Shown in pieces: positions 8,876-18,800 of a stretch of DNA of 64,000 nt. The first letter of the stretch is position 1. The number at the start of each line of letters is the position of its first letter. Source of the stretch: Chelatococcus asaccharovorans (lineage in GTDB: Bacteria > Pseudomonadota > Alphaproteobacteria > Rhizobiales > Beijerinckiaceae). The DNA is taken from contig NZ_QJJK01000004.1 in assembly GCF_003201475.1 (NCBI RefSeq), forward strand, positions 70,631-134,630, in the 5' to 3' direction. Position numbers and translations under genes: made by a program. The notes beneath the pieces were generated by a model. That model did not search any database. It worked only from the letters and a program-made list of their open reading frames with translations, and was not told the DNA's origin.

Positions 8876-11783
8876 TCAATGGGGCAATCTGACGGCCCAG
8901 GTCGATCCGGTCGGCAACCGCTTTGAGTACACCTACGACGGCACCTACCACATCTTCCCCATCAAAACGCGCAACCCGCTCTACTTCGCGCCGGTCATTG
9001 ATACCCGGCAGGAAACCACGGCGACCTACGACACCCTCTGCGGTCTGCCGGCGACCACCACCGATATCGACAGCCTCGTCACCACCTATGGCTATGATGC
9101 GCTCTGCCGGCCGACCTCGGTGGTCAAGCCCGGCGGCGACTATACGCTGACCACCTATACCGAAATCGGCAATCCGCAGACCCAGGCGGTCACCACCCTG
9201 ACCCCGCCAGCCACCGGCAGCCAGCAGGTCTGGACGTCGCGCTTCTTCGACGGCATGGGCCGCACCTATGCCACCACCATGGACGGCCTCATCGTCGAAG
9301 GGCTCGCCTTCAACCCGCGCGGCCTCGTGCGCCAGCGGGAGGCGCCGCATTATTCAGGCCAGCCAGCCTATCCCACGAACTTGACCTATGACGCGCTCGA
9401 TCGCCTGGTGCTGACCACCAATCCGGACAACAGCACGGTCACGACGAGCTACCAGGCCTCGCCCGATGCCTTCGACCAGACGACGGTGGTCGATGAGCTC
9501 GGCCGCACGACCATCACCCACCACGATCCTTACGGCAACACGGTCTTCCTCGATCGCTTCAATGCCGGCGTCCGTAACCGCATGTCGATGCAGTATGACG
9601 CGGTCGACCGGCTGTTTCGCGTCACCGACCAGCCCGGCAATCTCTGGGTCTATGGCTACAACTCCCTGTCGAACCGGGTGTCGGCGCTCGATCCCAACCT
9701 CGGCCAGTGGTGGTATGCCTATGACCTCGCCGGCAATCTCACCTGGGTCACCGATGCCAAGGGCCAGCACACCACCTACACCTATGACGGCCTGAAGCGC
9801 GTCAAGACGAAGACCCTGCTCGCCACCACGCCGCAGGCGACGACGACCACCTCGACCTATGACGAGACCCGGCCGGGCTATGCCAATGGCGGCAAGCTCA
9901 CCACGGTCACTGACGCCGCCGGCACCATCCAGTACGACTATGACGCCAACGGCCGGCCGGTGAAGACGAGCTGGCAGGTCGACGGCACCACCTATGCCTT
10001 GACAGCCACGCTCGATATCGGCGGCTATGTCCGGGGCAAGACCTATCCGGACGGCGACCAGATCGGCACCCCGGGCCAGCCCTGGACCTATGACATCTAC
10101 GGCTCGCTCAAGACCATCCCGGGTCTCGTCAGCACTATCGACTACAACGCCCGCCGCCAGACCACCGCCATCACCTATGCCAATGGGGTCTCGACCAGCT
10201 TCGTCTATAACGACGCCCGCGGCTGGCTGAACAGCTACACCACCACGAAGGGCCCCAGCGTCTATCTCGGCGGCCATTACAGCCGCGCCGCCACCGGCCG
10301 CATCAATAGCGTCACCGCCTCGCCGGGCTCCCCGGCCGACGGCTGGCAATATGGCTATGACGACCTCGACCAGCTGCTGACGGCGACCCATCTCGACTTC
10401 CCCGGGCTGCTCTCGCAAAACTTCACCTACGACGCCGCCTTCAACATGACGTCGAACTCGCAGCTCGGCACCTACACCTACCCGGCACCGGGCCAGCCGC
10501 GCCCGCATACGCCGACCCAGGTCGGGGCCTCCGCCTATAGCTACGACGCCAACGGCAACCTCTTGGCCGGCTCCAACCGCAGCTACAGCTGGGACGGCGA
10601 CAACCGCCCGGCGACGGTCACCATGGTCACCGGCATCACGACGGCCATGACTTATGGGCCGGACGGCTCACGCCTGAAGAAGGTCGCCAATACCGGGCCC
10701 AACCGCACGCCGCAGACGACGCTCTATCTCGGCCCGGAGATCGAGCGCGGCCCCGACGGCGTCTGGCAGAAATACCCCTATCCCGACATCAACAAGCGCG
10801 GCACGGCGGCGACCTTCCTGCATCGCGACCACCTCGCCACGGTGCGCTCGATCACCGACGCCGCCGGCGCCGAGGTGCTGCACCGCTATTACCGGCCCTA
10901 CGGCCAGATCCCGATCACCACCTCGACCTTCAAGGAGGCCAAGGCCTTCATCGGCGAGCGCCAGGACAGCGAGACCGGCCTCCTCTATCTCAACGCCCGC
11001 TTCTACGATCCTGCCCTCGGGCGCTTCATCTCGCCGGATTGGTATCTCCCCACCGACCCCGGCGTCGGCACCAACCGCTACGCCTATGCCTTCAATGATC
11101 CGATCAATAAATCCGATCCGAATGGGCATATCTGGCAGGCCCCGGCTCGGGGCGCGCTGATCGGGGCGGCCTCTTCGTACGCGGTGCAAGAGGCTGAGAT
11201 TGCCTTGGGATTACGCACCGAAATTAACTACAATGCTATAGCTTATGAGGCTCTTATCGGAGCGGTCACCTTGGGGCTTGCCGGTCGCGAGAAGGAGGTT
11301 GATCTCGCGGTGCATATGTTCAGCCGGGCACTTGGCAGGGCACTGTTTAGCGAGAGTAGGACTAGGTTTGATGAAAACCGCGCTATCGGAAAAGCTGGAG
11401 AGCAGCTGGTAGGGCAGGATCTCAAAGGGAGAGGTTATGAGGTCTTTGCGCAAGTTGGACTTCGAAGCAAGGATGCGTTCGCGATTTTCGATTTTGTTGC
11501 TGTCAAGGATGATGTGATCACAGCGATCGAGGTCAAAACGGGAGACGCCATATTGTCCAAAGGTCAGGAAGCAATTAGAGATGCCTTTAAGGCCGGGTAT
11601 GACGTAGTGGTCGCTCCGACATCTAAAAATGCGCCGACTTTAAGAGGGCGTTCTGTGGGAGCTGTGCAAGAAAATAGGCTAAGCAGAGAAGACGTTCTTG
11701 GTAAGGCGCGAGGAGTAGATCCATTCGAGGCAGCTCAGGACGAAACCAATCCAGATGACGAAAATTCGGCGGAATTTCAGTAG
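8865..11783 (+). CDS. RHS/YD-repeat protein with C-terminal PD-(D/E)XK-like nuclease toxin domain
   Basis: This 972-residue frame starts within YD repeats ([23 protein letters not shown] and many more). They end in the RHS core signature [20 protein letters not shown]...GRFISPD and the toxin junction DPNG near residue 750. The variable tip beyond it is encoded by clearly AT-richer DNA from about 11170. It contains [16 protein letters not shown] (Glu845), [10 protein letters not shown] (Asp875) and AIEVKTG (Glu889-Lys891), the order expected of a PD-(D/E)XK nuclease fold. RHS proteins deliver such tips to competing cells. The first ATG (8865) has no good ribosome site and lies 46 codons inside the YD region, so it may not be translated alone. 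Confidence 0.75.
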   Translation: MTYDQWGNLTAQVDPVGNRFEYTYDGTYHIFPIKTRNPLYFAPVIDTRQETTATYDTLCGLPATTTDIDSLVTTYGYDALCRPTSVVKPGGDYTLTTYTEIGNPQTQAVTTLTPPATGSQQVWTSRFFDGMGRTYATTMDGLIVEGLAFNPRGLVRQREAPHYSGQPAYPTNLTYDALDRLVLTTNPDNSTVTTSYQASPDAFDQTTVVDELGRTTITHHDPYGNTVFLDRFNAGVRNRMSMQYDAVDRLFRVTDQPGNLWVYGYNSLSNRVSALDPNLGQWWYAYDLAGNLTWVTDAKGQHTTYTYDGLKRVKTKTLLATTPQATTTTSTYDETRPGYANGGKLTTVTDAAGTIQYDYDANGRPVKTSWQVDGTTYALTATLDIGGYVRGKTYPDGDQIGTPGQPWTYDIYGSLKTIPGLVSTIDYNARRQTTAITYANGVSTSFVYNDARGWLNSYTTTKGPSVYLGGHYSRAATGRINSVTASPGSPADGWQYGYDDLDQLLTATHLDFPGLLSQNFTYDAAFNMTSNSQLGTYTYPAPGQPRPHTPTQVGASAYSYDANGNLLAGSNRSYSWDGDNRPATVTMVTGITTAMTYGPDGSRLKKVANTGPNRTPQTTLYLGPEIERGPDGVWQKYPYPDINKRGTAATFLHRDHLATVRSITDAAGAEVLHRYYRPYGQIPITTSTFKEAKAFIGERQDSETGLLYLNARFYDPALGRFISPDWYLPTDPGVGTNRYAYAFNDPINKSDPNGHIWQAPARGALIGAASSYAVQEAEIALGLRTEINYNAIAYEALIGAVTLGLAGREKEVDLAVHMFSRALGRALFSESRTRFDENRAIGKAGEQLVGQDLKGRGYEVFAQVGLRSKDAFAIFDFVAVKDDVITAIEVKTGDAILSKGQEAIRDAFKAGYDVVVAPTSKNAPTLRGRSVGAVQENRLSREDVLGKARGVDPFEAAQDETNPDDENSAEFQ

Positions 11784-11794
11784 TAGAGTGATAA

Positions 11795-12466
11795 ATGTCT
11801 ACAGAAGCGATTATCCCCACGACGGTCGATGCAGAGGTTTTCCGGGCGGCGGAAGACTTTCTTACTCTCGATCAATTCAAGTGTCGGGCAAGCAATGGCG
11901 CTCTGAATGCGGTCCGCTCTATCGATAATGAGACGGTTTTTCTTATTCACATTGCCCGTAAGAATTATTTCCGCGAGTGGAAATACGAACTGTCATGCTC
12001 CATTAATTGGAAAATTATCTACAGTAATATTTCCATATTGGGAGGCAATTTCAACGAAAGGCAGTGGAAAAATAGGGCTCTCATTTCTACTGGGACAAGC
12101 AAGGCGTCGGTATATAGAGATTGGGGGGATAATCGTTTCTCGTTCACTAAAATTGATGACGCAAGTTATATAATTGGAAATATGCGAGAGTTTTACAATA
12201 AAATCTGCGTGCCTTTTTTTGAAAAATGGAATTCATTTGAGATTTCCAAGAATGAGTTCTACAATCACTCCAAATCGGCTGAAGATATTGTTCTTCTGCG
12301 TAGAGATTTATCGTTAATCGCAATATCTATAGCTATAATTAAACGTGATGTTGATATTGATGAATTGATAGAAAATCACAGATTATATCTTGCCAAGATA
12401 AATGAGAGCTCAGTTGATGTTATTGACGACTTCGTTGGAAGACTTCGGGACGCTGGACTGTTGTGA
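11795..12466 (+). CDS. Hypothetical AT-rich protein, candidate immunity protein to the RHS nuclease tip
   Basis: This 223-residue protein is unfamiliar to me. It starts 11 bp after the RHS stop and is rich in Ile, Asn, Lys and Phe, in strong contrast to the GC-rich genes on either side. It has no signal peptide or membrane segment, so it should act in the cytoplasm, where an immunity protein must bind a nuclease. An aromatic/acidic middle and a helical Ile/Asp/Glu-rich C-terminus (about residues 160-223) are visible. Position and base composition are the whole case for immunity; no motif confirms it. The ribosome site is weak, which suggests coupling to the toxin gene. Confidence 0.6.
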   Translation: MSTEAIIPTTVDAEVFRAAEDFLTLDQFKCRASNGALNAVRSIDNETVFLIHIARKNYFREWKYELSCSINWKIIYSNISILGGNFNERQWKNRALISTGTSKASVYRDWGDNRFSFTKIDDASYIIGNMREFYNKICVPFFEKWNSFEISKNEFYNHSKSAEDIVLLRRDLSLIAISIAIIKRDVDIDELIENHRLYLAKINESSVDVIDDFVGRLRDAGLL

Positions 12467-12489
12467 TTGATGATCTGGAGAGCATCGCC

Positions 12490-13392
12490 ATGCCCGCCCA
12501 ACAATTCACCGCACAGATGTACAATGCCTTCCTCGGGCGGGCGCCGGAGCCGAACGGCTATGCCTGGTGGGTCTCGCTTTATCCCGGCATGACCGAGACG
12601 GCCTTCATCAATGCCTGGGCGGCCACGGCGGAAGCCAAGGCCCTCAATCCCTGGATCGACAGCCCGACGCTGACCAACGCCCATATCTTCATCGCCTCGC
12701 TCTATGTCCATCTCTACGACCGCATCCCTGACGCGGCCGGCCAGACCTATTGGGCCAATGAGCTCCAGGCCAGCGGCATCGCCCCGGTGCTGCTGACGCT
12801 GCTCGGCGTCGGCGGAACGGACGGCGCCGTGCTCGCCAACCGCACCGAGGTCGGCGTCTATTTCGCCGAGAAGTTTCTGGCCGCCGGCGCCGCCCCCGCC
12901 TTCTCCTGGCAGCAGTCGATCCTCAACAGTGTCGATGCCACGTCAGCCTCGGTGACGGCAGCCAAGGCCCAGATCGACGCCTGGGTGGCGGCCGCGCCCC
13001 TCGACACCACGCTCGGCACCTATGCCCAGGTCCTCGCCCGCGCCAAGACCTACAATATCACCGGCCTCCCTAGCTTCATGACCTATGAGCTGGCGAGCGA
13101 GATGCTGGCGGCCGCCAACCCGACCGGCAACGTGGTCGGCTTCGTCCACAACGGCGCCAAGCTCGGCCTTGTGCCGCTTTATCTCACCGCGACCGCCATC
13201 GCCGAACTCGGCCCGGCCTCCGCCCAGACCGTCGCCAGCGTCTTCGCCGACGGCCCGATCGCCCGCGTCACCCTCGACGGCCAGCCCGTCATCTGCGTCA
13301 GCGTCAACGGCGATTTGACCTTCTCCGTCACCACAGACTTCGTCCTCACCGGCCTCGGCGCCGCCACCATCACGGATTTCGTGCTGGCGTAG
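12490..13392 (+). CDS. DUF4214-repeat protein
   Basis: This 300-residue protein carries two DUF4214-type units: YNAFLGRAPEPNGYAWWVS (residues about 10-28) and LYVHLYDRIPDAAGQTYWAN (about 73-92). Such units occur in secreted or surface alphaproteobacterial proteins next to S-layer and toxin-like genes. The C-terminal third is Ala/Val/Thr-rich and looks beta-structured. An ATG at 12490 is chosen because GGAGAG lies just upstream; a GTG at 12463 overlaps the previous gene. Base composition returns to the GC-rich norm. It follows the RHS/immunity pair in the same direction and may be a surface or export partner, but its function is unknown. No signal peptide is seen. Confidence 0.75.
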   Translation: MPAQQFTAQMYNAFLGRAPEPNGYAWWVSLYPGMTETAFINAWAATAEAKALNPWIDSPTLTNAHIFIASLYVHLYDRIPDAAGQTYWANELQASGIAPVLLTLLGVGGTDGAVLANRTEVGVYFAEKFLAAGAAPAFSWQQSILNSVDATSASVTAAKAQIDAWVAAAPLDTTLGTYAQVLARAKTYNITGLPSFMTYELASEMLAAANPTGNVVGFVHNGAKLGLVPLYLTATAIAELGPASAQTVASVFADGPIARVTLDGQPVICVSVNGDLTFSVTTDFVLTGLGAATITDFVLA

Positions 13393-13646
13393 GCGCCGTC
13401 GATGGCCGGACAGGCCCTGCCGGGCAGACACGGACAGCCTGGCAAGATGCCGCCGGGCCGGCGCGGGGCGTGATCCCGGGGTGGCGGCCCTCCGGGGCGA
13501 GGCGCCCTTTGGCTCGCGCGGCGGTGAGGCGTGCAGGCCGGCAGGGCACGATACGGCGGATCCGGAGCGACGGAAACAAAGCCCGATTTGACTGCCGCTC
13601 TATGCCGTAAGCGCTTCTGTCCCGGCGGCATAAGGCCTACGCAAGG

Positions 13647-13976
13647 TCAGGGACCCGGCGGGACCGCCGCTGCGGGCGTCGTACTCCGGATCGCCTCCCA
13701 CATGCTGATCCGTCGCGGCTCCTGCAGCAGATCCGGCAAGGCTGCATGCCAGGCGGCGCGATAGGGGCGCTTAAGCTCGATGTCGATGACGTCCTGGTGG
13801 TTCGCCCAGGTCTCGTAGAGCATGAAATGGGCGTCGTTCGCCGGATCGCGATGCAGCACAGCGTTCCTGAAGTTGGTTTCGGCACGCATGGCGTCCAGAA
13901 CGTCGTTGAGAAGGGCGAGGAACCGGTCGCGCTCGGCCGGCTTGACGTCGAATTCGATGACGTAGGTCACGCTCAT
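13647..13976 (-). CDS. ABM-domain protein (putative quinol monooxygenase/YgiN-like)
   Basis: This 109-residue ferredoxin-like alpha-beta-barrel protein starts MSVTYVIEFDVKPAERDRF. It has the typical pattern NFRNAVLHRDPANDAHFMLYE...W of small antibiotic-biosynthesis-monooxygenase family proteins. These act as dimers on quinones or other aromatic compounds without cofactors. The ATG at 13976 overlaps the stop of the upstream XRE regulator by 4 bp (ATGA), which implies translational coupling. The frame extends upstream, but that part overlaps the regulator. The substrate is unknown. Confidence 0.8.
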   Translation of the reverse strand: MSVTYVIEFDVKPAERDRFLALLNDVLDAMRAETNFRNAVLHRDPANDAHFMLYETWANHQDVIDIELKRPYRAAWHAALPDLLQEPRRISMWEAIRSTTPAAAVPPGP

Positions 13977-14788
13977 GATGAATCTCCCACAGCGTCGGGG
14001 AAGGAAAACGGGGTCAGCAGCGCTGCGCGCGTGGCGGCATTGGCCGGGTAGAAGCATTCAAGGGTGAGCTCCGCCAGCGTTACGTCCATGGCGGAGCCGA
14101 AGACGGTGGTCGTGGAGAGCAATGACAGGCAGACGCCGCCGTCCTGCTTGAGGTTAAGCGGCACCGCGACGGCGTTCGCGGCAGCCGGGCGCGTTCTGCT
14201 GGCGCGGAACGGCAGGGCCGAGAGCTCCGCCAGCAGCCCGGCCAGCACGGGGTCCCCTGTCACGTCGCTTTGCCTGGCGAGGCGATTGAGCAGGTGGTGG
14301 CGCCATTCGGCCAGGTTCTCGATGCGCGGCGCCAGCCCCCGGGGATGGAGGCTCAGCCGCAGCACATTCACGGGAGGCGTCAGCAGTTCGGCCGCCACGT
14401 CCGCCAGCAGCGGTGTCAGCGCTGCATTGGCGAGGACGAGGTTCCAGTGGCGGTCGACGGCCAGGGCCGGGAACGGCATATGGGCTGCAAGGACCGCCTC
14501 CACGGCCTCACGAGCCGCTGTCATGTCGGGTGCAGCAAGCGCGCGCTCTGGATGTTCCGGGGCAAAACCGCCCGCGAGGAGCAGACGATTGCGGATCCGC
14601 AGCGGCATCGCAAGCTGCTCGGCCAGGCGCAGCAACATATCCCGGCTCGCCGAAGCCCGCCCGCTTTCCACGAAGCTCAGATGGCGGGTGGACAGGGCTG
14701 CCTCACTCGCGAGATCGAGCTGGCTAAAGCGGCGTCGTTTGCGCCATTCACGCAACAGATCGCCCACACTCTCGGCTGTCGTATCCAT
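13973..14788 (-). CDS. XRE-family regulator with MmyB-like ligand-binding domain
   Basis: This 271-residue regulator has an N-terminal helix-turn-helix (LREWRKRRRFSQLDLASEA, then STRHLSFVESGRASASRDML, residues about 11-55). The C-terminal domain of the MmyB type includes the hallmark PALAVDRHWNLVLANAA near residue 125. Such proteins usually repress a neighbouring oxidoreductase gene and respond to a small lipophilic ligand. It overlaps the downstream ABM gene by 4 bp and diverges from an NTF2-like gene across a spacer with a perfect 9-bp inverted repeat, so it probably controls both units. Confidence 0.88.
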   Translation of the reverse strand: MDTTAESVGDLLREWRKRRRFSQLDLASEAALSTRHLSFVESGRASASRDMLLRLAEQLAMPLRIRNRLLLAGGFAPEHPERALAAPDMTAAREAVEAVLAAHMPFPALAVDRHWNLVLANAALTPLLADVAAELLTPPVNVLRLSLHPRGLAPRIENLAEWRHHLLNRLARQSDVTGDPVLAGLLAELSALPFRASRTRPAAANAVAVPLNLKQDGGVCLSLLSTTTVFGSAMDVTLAELTLECFYPANAATRAALLTPFSFPDAVGDSS

Positions 14789-14822
14789 GGGGACACTATA
14801 ACGGAGTGTTCGCCCGCTGGAC

Positions 14823-14841
14823 GATTACCTCCGAGGTAATC
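14823..14841. promoter_or_regulatory. 19-bp inverted repeat, probable operator of the XRE/MmyB regulator
   Basis: GATTACCTC and GAGGTAATC are perfect 9-bp arms around one central base. The site lies 35 bp upstream of the regulator start and 56 bp upstream of the NTF2-like gene, in the shared divergent promoter. Autoregulation and control of both directions is the simplest reading. Confidence 0.65.
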
Positions 14842-14896
14842 GCAGTGGTCTCCCCGTCCTGGCAAGGTGGTCATCGCCACCACAGGAGTGACCGAC

Positions 14897-15259
14897 ATGA
14901 TCGACAGCCGAGACATCGCAGACATCTATCTTGCCACCTGGAACGAAGGTGATGCCGGGCTTCGGCGGACGCTCATCGCGGCGCGCTGGGCCGCGGATGC
15001 GCGCTATGTGGATCCGGTGATGTCCGGCACGGGCGCTGACGGGATCGCCGCGATGATAGAAAGCGCGCGCGCACAATTTCCTGGTCACTGCTTTGCATTG
15101 CGGGGAACGCCCGACAGCCACAATCGCCATGTGCGCTTCTCCTGGTCGCTCGTGAGCGGTGAGGGGAGGCCCGTGGCCGGTGGAACCGACATCGTCCGGC
15201 TGGACGATGCGGGACGGATCGCGGAGGTCACTGGCTTTCTCGATACCCTACCCGCATGA
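14897..15259 (+). CDS. SnoaL/NTF2-like protein
   Basis: This 120-residue protein has an NTF2-like cone fold pattern. It opens with IADIYLATWNEGDAGLRRTL, continues with YVDPVMSGTGADGIAAMI and FPGHCFALRG, and ends VRLDDAGRIAEVTGFLDTLP. Proteins of this kind are small hydrolases, isomerases or ligand binders. The ATG at 14897 has AGGAG about 8 nt upstream and is preferred over one 30 bp earlier. It is divergent from the XRE/ABM pair and likely co-regulated with it. The substrate is unknown. Confidence 0.8.
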   Translation: MIDSRDIADIYLATWNEGDAGLRRTLIAARWAADARYVDPVMSGTGADGIAAMIESARAQFPGHCFALRGTPDSHNRHVRFSWSLVSGEGRPVAGGTDIVRLDDAGRIAEVTGFLDTLPA

Positions 15260-15335
15260 CAGGGGCTGCCCCTGAGATCGTCCGGCCCAGGCTTGCGAAC
15301 GACACACGGGGCCGAGCATGCGAGCGCGGCGGCGA

Positions 15336-15436
15336 GAGCATTTTCGAGCGAAGTGGACACCGGTTCGCGTGAAGAAAATGCGCTAAAACAAAAACATGGA
15401 GCATTTTCGCGATTCGGAGAAACGCGAAAATGCTCC
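15336..15436. repeat. Rhizobial-type intergenic repeat element with 14-bp inverted repeat
   Basis: The spacer 15260-15630 holds no gene. GAGCATTTTCGAGCG at 15336-15350 is followed by a perfect inverted repeat with 14-bp arms (GGAGCATTTTCGCG at 15398-15411 and its complement at 15423-15436, loop 11 nt). From memory, this GAGCATTTTC...GGTTCGCGTGAAGAAAA pattern is scattered through many Hyphomicrobiales genomes. The hairpin would be present in any transcript crossing it. Confidence 0.7.
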
Positions 15437-15630
15437 AGAGCAAATCCGGCTTGGATGGAATTGTCTGATATCGCCTAACCCGCTGAATATGCACGTCAAT
15501 TTTTGAGCGTTGCCAAGTTCGCAACAGACGGACCAGCTCTAAAGCCAAGCGTTCTCAGACTGGCGTTCTCAGGCCGGGTTTCTGGGCCGGCGCTTCTCGG
15601 GAGCGGGGAGCATTGAAGGAGAAGAATGCC

Positions 15631-15705
15631 TGGCTGGGGCGGGAGGATTCGAACCTCCGCATGGCGGAATCAAAATCCGCTGCCTTACCACTTGGCGACG
15701 CCCCA
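15631..15705 (-). tRNA. tRNA-Gln (anticodon TTG)
   Basis: Read on the minus strand, the 75-nt gene folds as a cloverleaf. The acceptor stem is TGGGGCG/CGCCCCA with discriminator G and an encoded CCA. The anticodon stem GCGGA/TCCGC encloses loop TTTTGAT, giving anticodon TTG. The T arm carries GGTTCGAATCC. It stands alone between a gene-free spacer and the RND efflux gene. Confidence 0.95.
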
Positions 15706-15887
15706 ACGTGTTGCACGCTCTGTCACCATAGGCGACACCGGTGTTGCAAGCGGGCGGACCATAATTCGCCGCTTGGGCGATGGCAATGGTCAACCCGGGG
15801 GCTTCTCGCAGAAATCTCGGGCGCGGAAGCCCCGCGCGGATTCGCTGGCCGGGCTCCGTTCGCCGCATGGCCTGCGGAAATCGTGAA

Positions 15888-18800
15888 CTACTCCGCAGGC
15901 GTCAGATGTCCGGGCGCGTGGTTCCCCTTGCCTTCGGGATGATGGCCATGGGCATGGGCCTCGTCATGCTCCTCATGCGGCTTGTGGATCCGCCCCACGA
16001 GGCTGTAGACGGTGGGCACCACGAACAGCGTGAGCAGTGTGCCGAGGGTAAGGCCGCCGACGATGACAAGGCCGATCTGCTGGCGGCTCTCGGCGCCGGC
16101 ACCCTCTGCAAAGGCCAGCGGCATGGCGCCGAGCACCATGGCGCCCGTCGTCATCAGGATGGGCCGCAGGCGCATCGTCGCTGCCTCGACGACGGCGGTC
16201 AGCCGGTCCTTGCCGGCCTCCTGCTGCTGGTTGGCGAATTCGACAATGAGAATGCCGTGTTTCGTGATGAGACCGACAAGGGTGACGAGGCCGATCTGCG
16301 AATACACATTGAGCGTCCCACCGGCATAGTAGAGCGCGGCGAGGGCGCCGGTCATCGACAACGGCACCGTCAGGAGGATGATGACGGGGTCGCGGAAGCT
16401 CTCGAACTGCGCCGCGAGAACGAGATAAATAAAGCCGAGCGCCAGCACGAAGACCACAGCGAGGCTCTGGCTGGACGCATGAAACTCGCGGCTCTGCCCG
16501 CCGTAATCCGTCTGGACCGTTGCCGGGAGGACCTCCTGTGCGGCCTTGTCGAGATAGGCAAGGCCATCGCCCAGGGCGTAGCCTGGCGCGAGATTGGCCG
16601 AGATGGTCGCGGAGCGCAGCTGGTTGAAGCGTCGGAGCTCCTTGGGGGCGACGGATTCGGTGACTTTGACGATATTCGAGAGCTGCACCATCTGGCCGTT
16701 GGGTGCGCGCAGGAAAATGGTGGAGAGCGTCGAGGGCGAGGCGCGGTCTTCCGCCGCCATCTGCACATAGACGTCGTATTGCTCGCCCTCGACCTCGAAG
16801 CGGGTGACCTGGCGGCCCCCCAGGAGCGTCTCCAGCGTCCGGCCGATAACCGAGACCTCAAGGCCGAGGTCCGCCACCTTCGCGCGGTCGAGCTCGATGC
16901 GGAACTCAGGCTTGTTCAGCTTGAGGTCTGAATCGAGATTGACGAAGCCGGGGTAGTCACCGACCCGCTTGAGGAAGGTGTCGACATAACCCTGCAACTC
17001 CTCGTAGGTGCCGGACGTCTGCAGGATGAATTCGATAGGGCGCGACGAGCCGCGCTGGCCGAGCGAGGCCGGGTTGTTGGCATAGGCCATGACGCCTGGA
17101 ATGCGCGCGAGCTTGCCGCGCATCGACGCCGCGATCTCTTGCTGGCTGCGCTGGCGGACATCCCAATCCTTCAGGCGGCCGACGATCATGAAATCCGTGA
17201 TCTCGGGGAAGCCCAGAATGACCAGGACCGACTGCATCTCCGGAATTTCGCGGAGCGAGTCCTCGATCTGGCGGGAATAGCGGCTCATATAGGCGAGGGT
17301 TGCGCCCTCCGGGCCGCTGCCGCGAATCATGATCACGCCGCGATCCTCGACAGGCGCAAGTTCAGCCCTGAGATGCGTGAAATAATAGCCGCTCATGCCG
17401 GCGACGCCGATTGCCAGGAGAATGATGAGCGCACGCACCTTGAGCGAACCGACGAGGAGGCGGCGATAGCCGTGCTCGAAGGCATTGAAGCCGCGCTCGA
17501 GCACCCGGAAAATAAAGCCGGGGTTGGGCTCGTGCTTCAGGATCTTCGAGCACATCATCGGCGTGAGCGTCAGCGCGACGAAGCCGGAGACCAGAACCGC
17601 GCCGGCGAGCGTCAGCGCGAATTCCAGGAACAGGCGGCCTGTGCGGCCCGGTGAGAAGGCCACCGGCGCATAGACTGCGACCAGCGTGAGCGTCATGGCG
17701 ACGACGGCGAAGCCGATCTCCTTGATGCCCTTGATGGCCGCCGCCTTCGGCTTCATGCCATGTTCGACATGGCGATGAATGTTCTCGAGCACGACGATGG
17801 CGTCATCCACCACGAGGCCGATCGCCAGCACCATGGCCAGCAGCGTCAGGGTGTTGACGCTGAATCCAAGCGCATACATCAGCGTGAAGGTGGCGATCAG
17901 CGAGATCGGGATCGTCACGATGGGGATAAGCGAGGCGCGCAGCGAGCGCAGGAAGAACAGGATGACAAGGACGACGAGGACGATGGCCTCGAGAATGGTG
18001 TGAAAGACGCTCTGGATCGAACGGTCGATGAAGACCGCGTTGTCGTTGGCGATCTCGGCGGTGACGCCATCAGGCAGCGAGGCGCTGATATCGGGCATGA
18101 CCGCCCTGAGCGCCTCCGACACGTCGAGCGGGTTGGCAACGGCCTGCTTGACGATGCCGACGGTGACACTCGTCTGGCCGTTGTAGCGGCCATCGCGCCG
18201 CTGGTCCGCCGCGCCGAGCTCGACGCGGGCTATGTCCTTCATCTTGACCTGATAGTTGCCGGACAATTTGACGACGATATTCTCGAACTGCTCCGCATTC
18301 GTCAGGCCGGTGCGCGACAGCACGGTGAATTCGCGGTCGCGGCTCTCGATGCGGCCGGATGGCAACTCGACATTCTGGGCGCGCAGCGCCGCCTCGATGT
18401 CCTGGACGGTGAGGTTGTAAGCGGCCAGGCGTTCGCGATCGACCCAGATCCGCATCGCATAACGGCGCTCCCCGAAAATCGAAACGTCGGCGACGCCGGT
18501 GAGATTCTTCAGGCGGTTGGTGACATAGCGGTCGATGTAGTCGGTCAACTCCAGGGCGTTCATGGTGGTGGCCATGAACGAGATGAAGATGATCGGCTGG
18601 GCGTCGGCCTCGACCTTGGCGATGACGGGCTCGTCGATTTCATCCGGCAGGCGCCGGCGCACGCGGCTGACGCGGTCACGCACGTCGCTCGCGGCCACGT
18701 CGGCATCGACGCCAAGGCGGAACCTGACGGTGATGCGGCTTGATTCCGAGCGACTGGACGATTCCAGCACATCAATGCCGGCGATGCCGGCGATCGAGCC

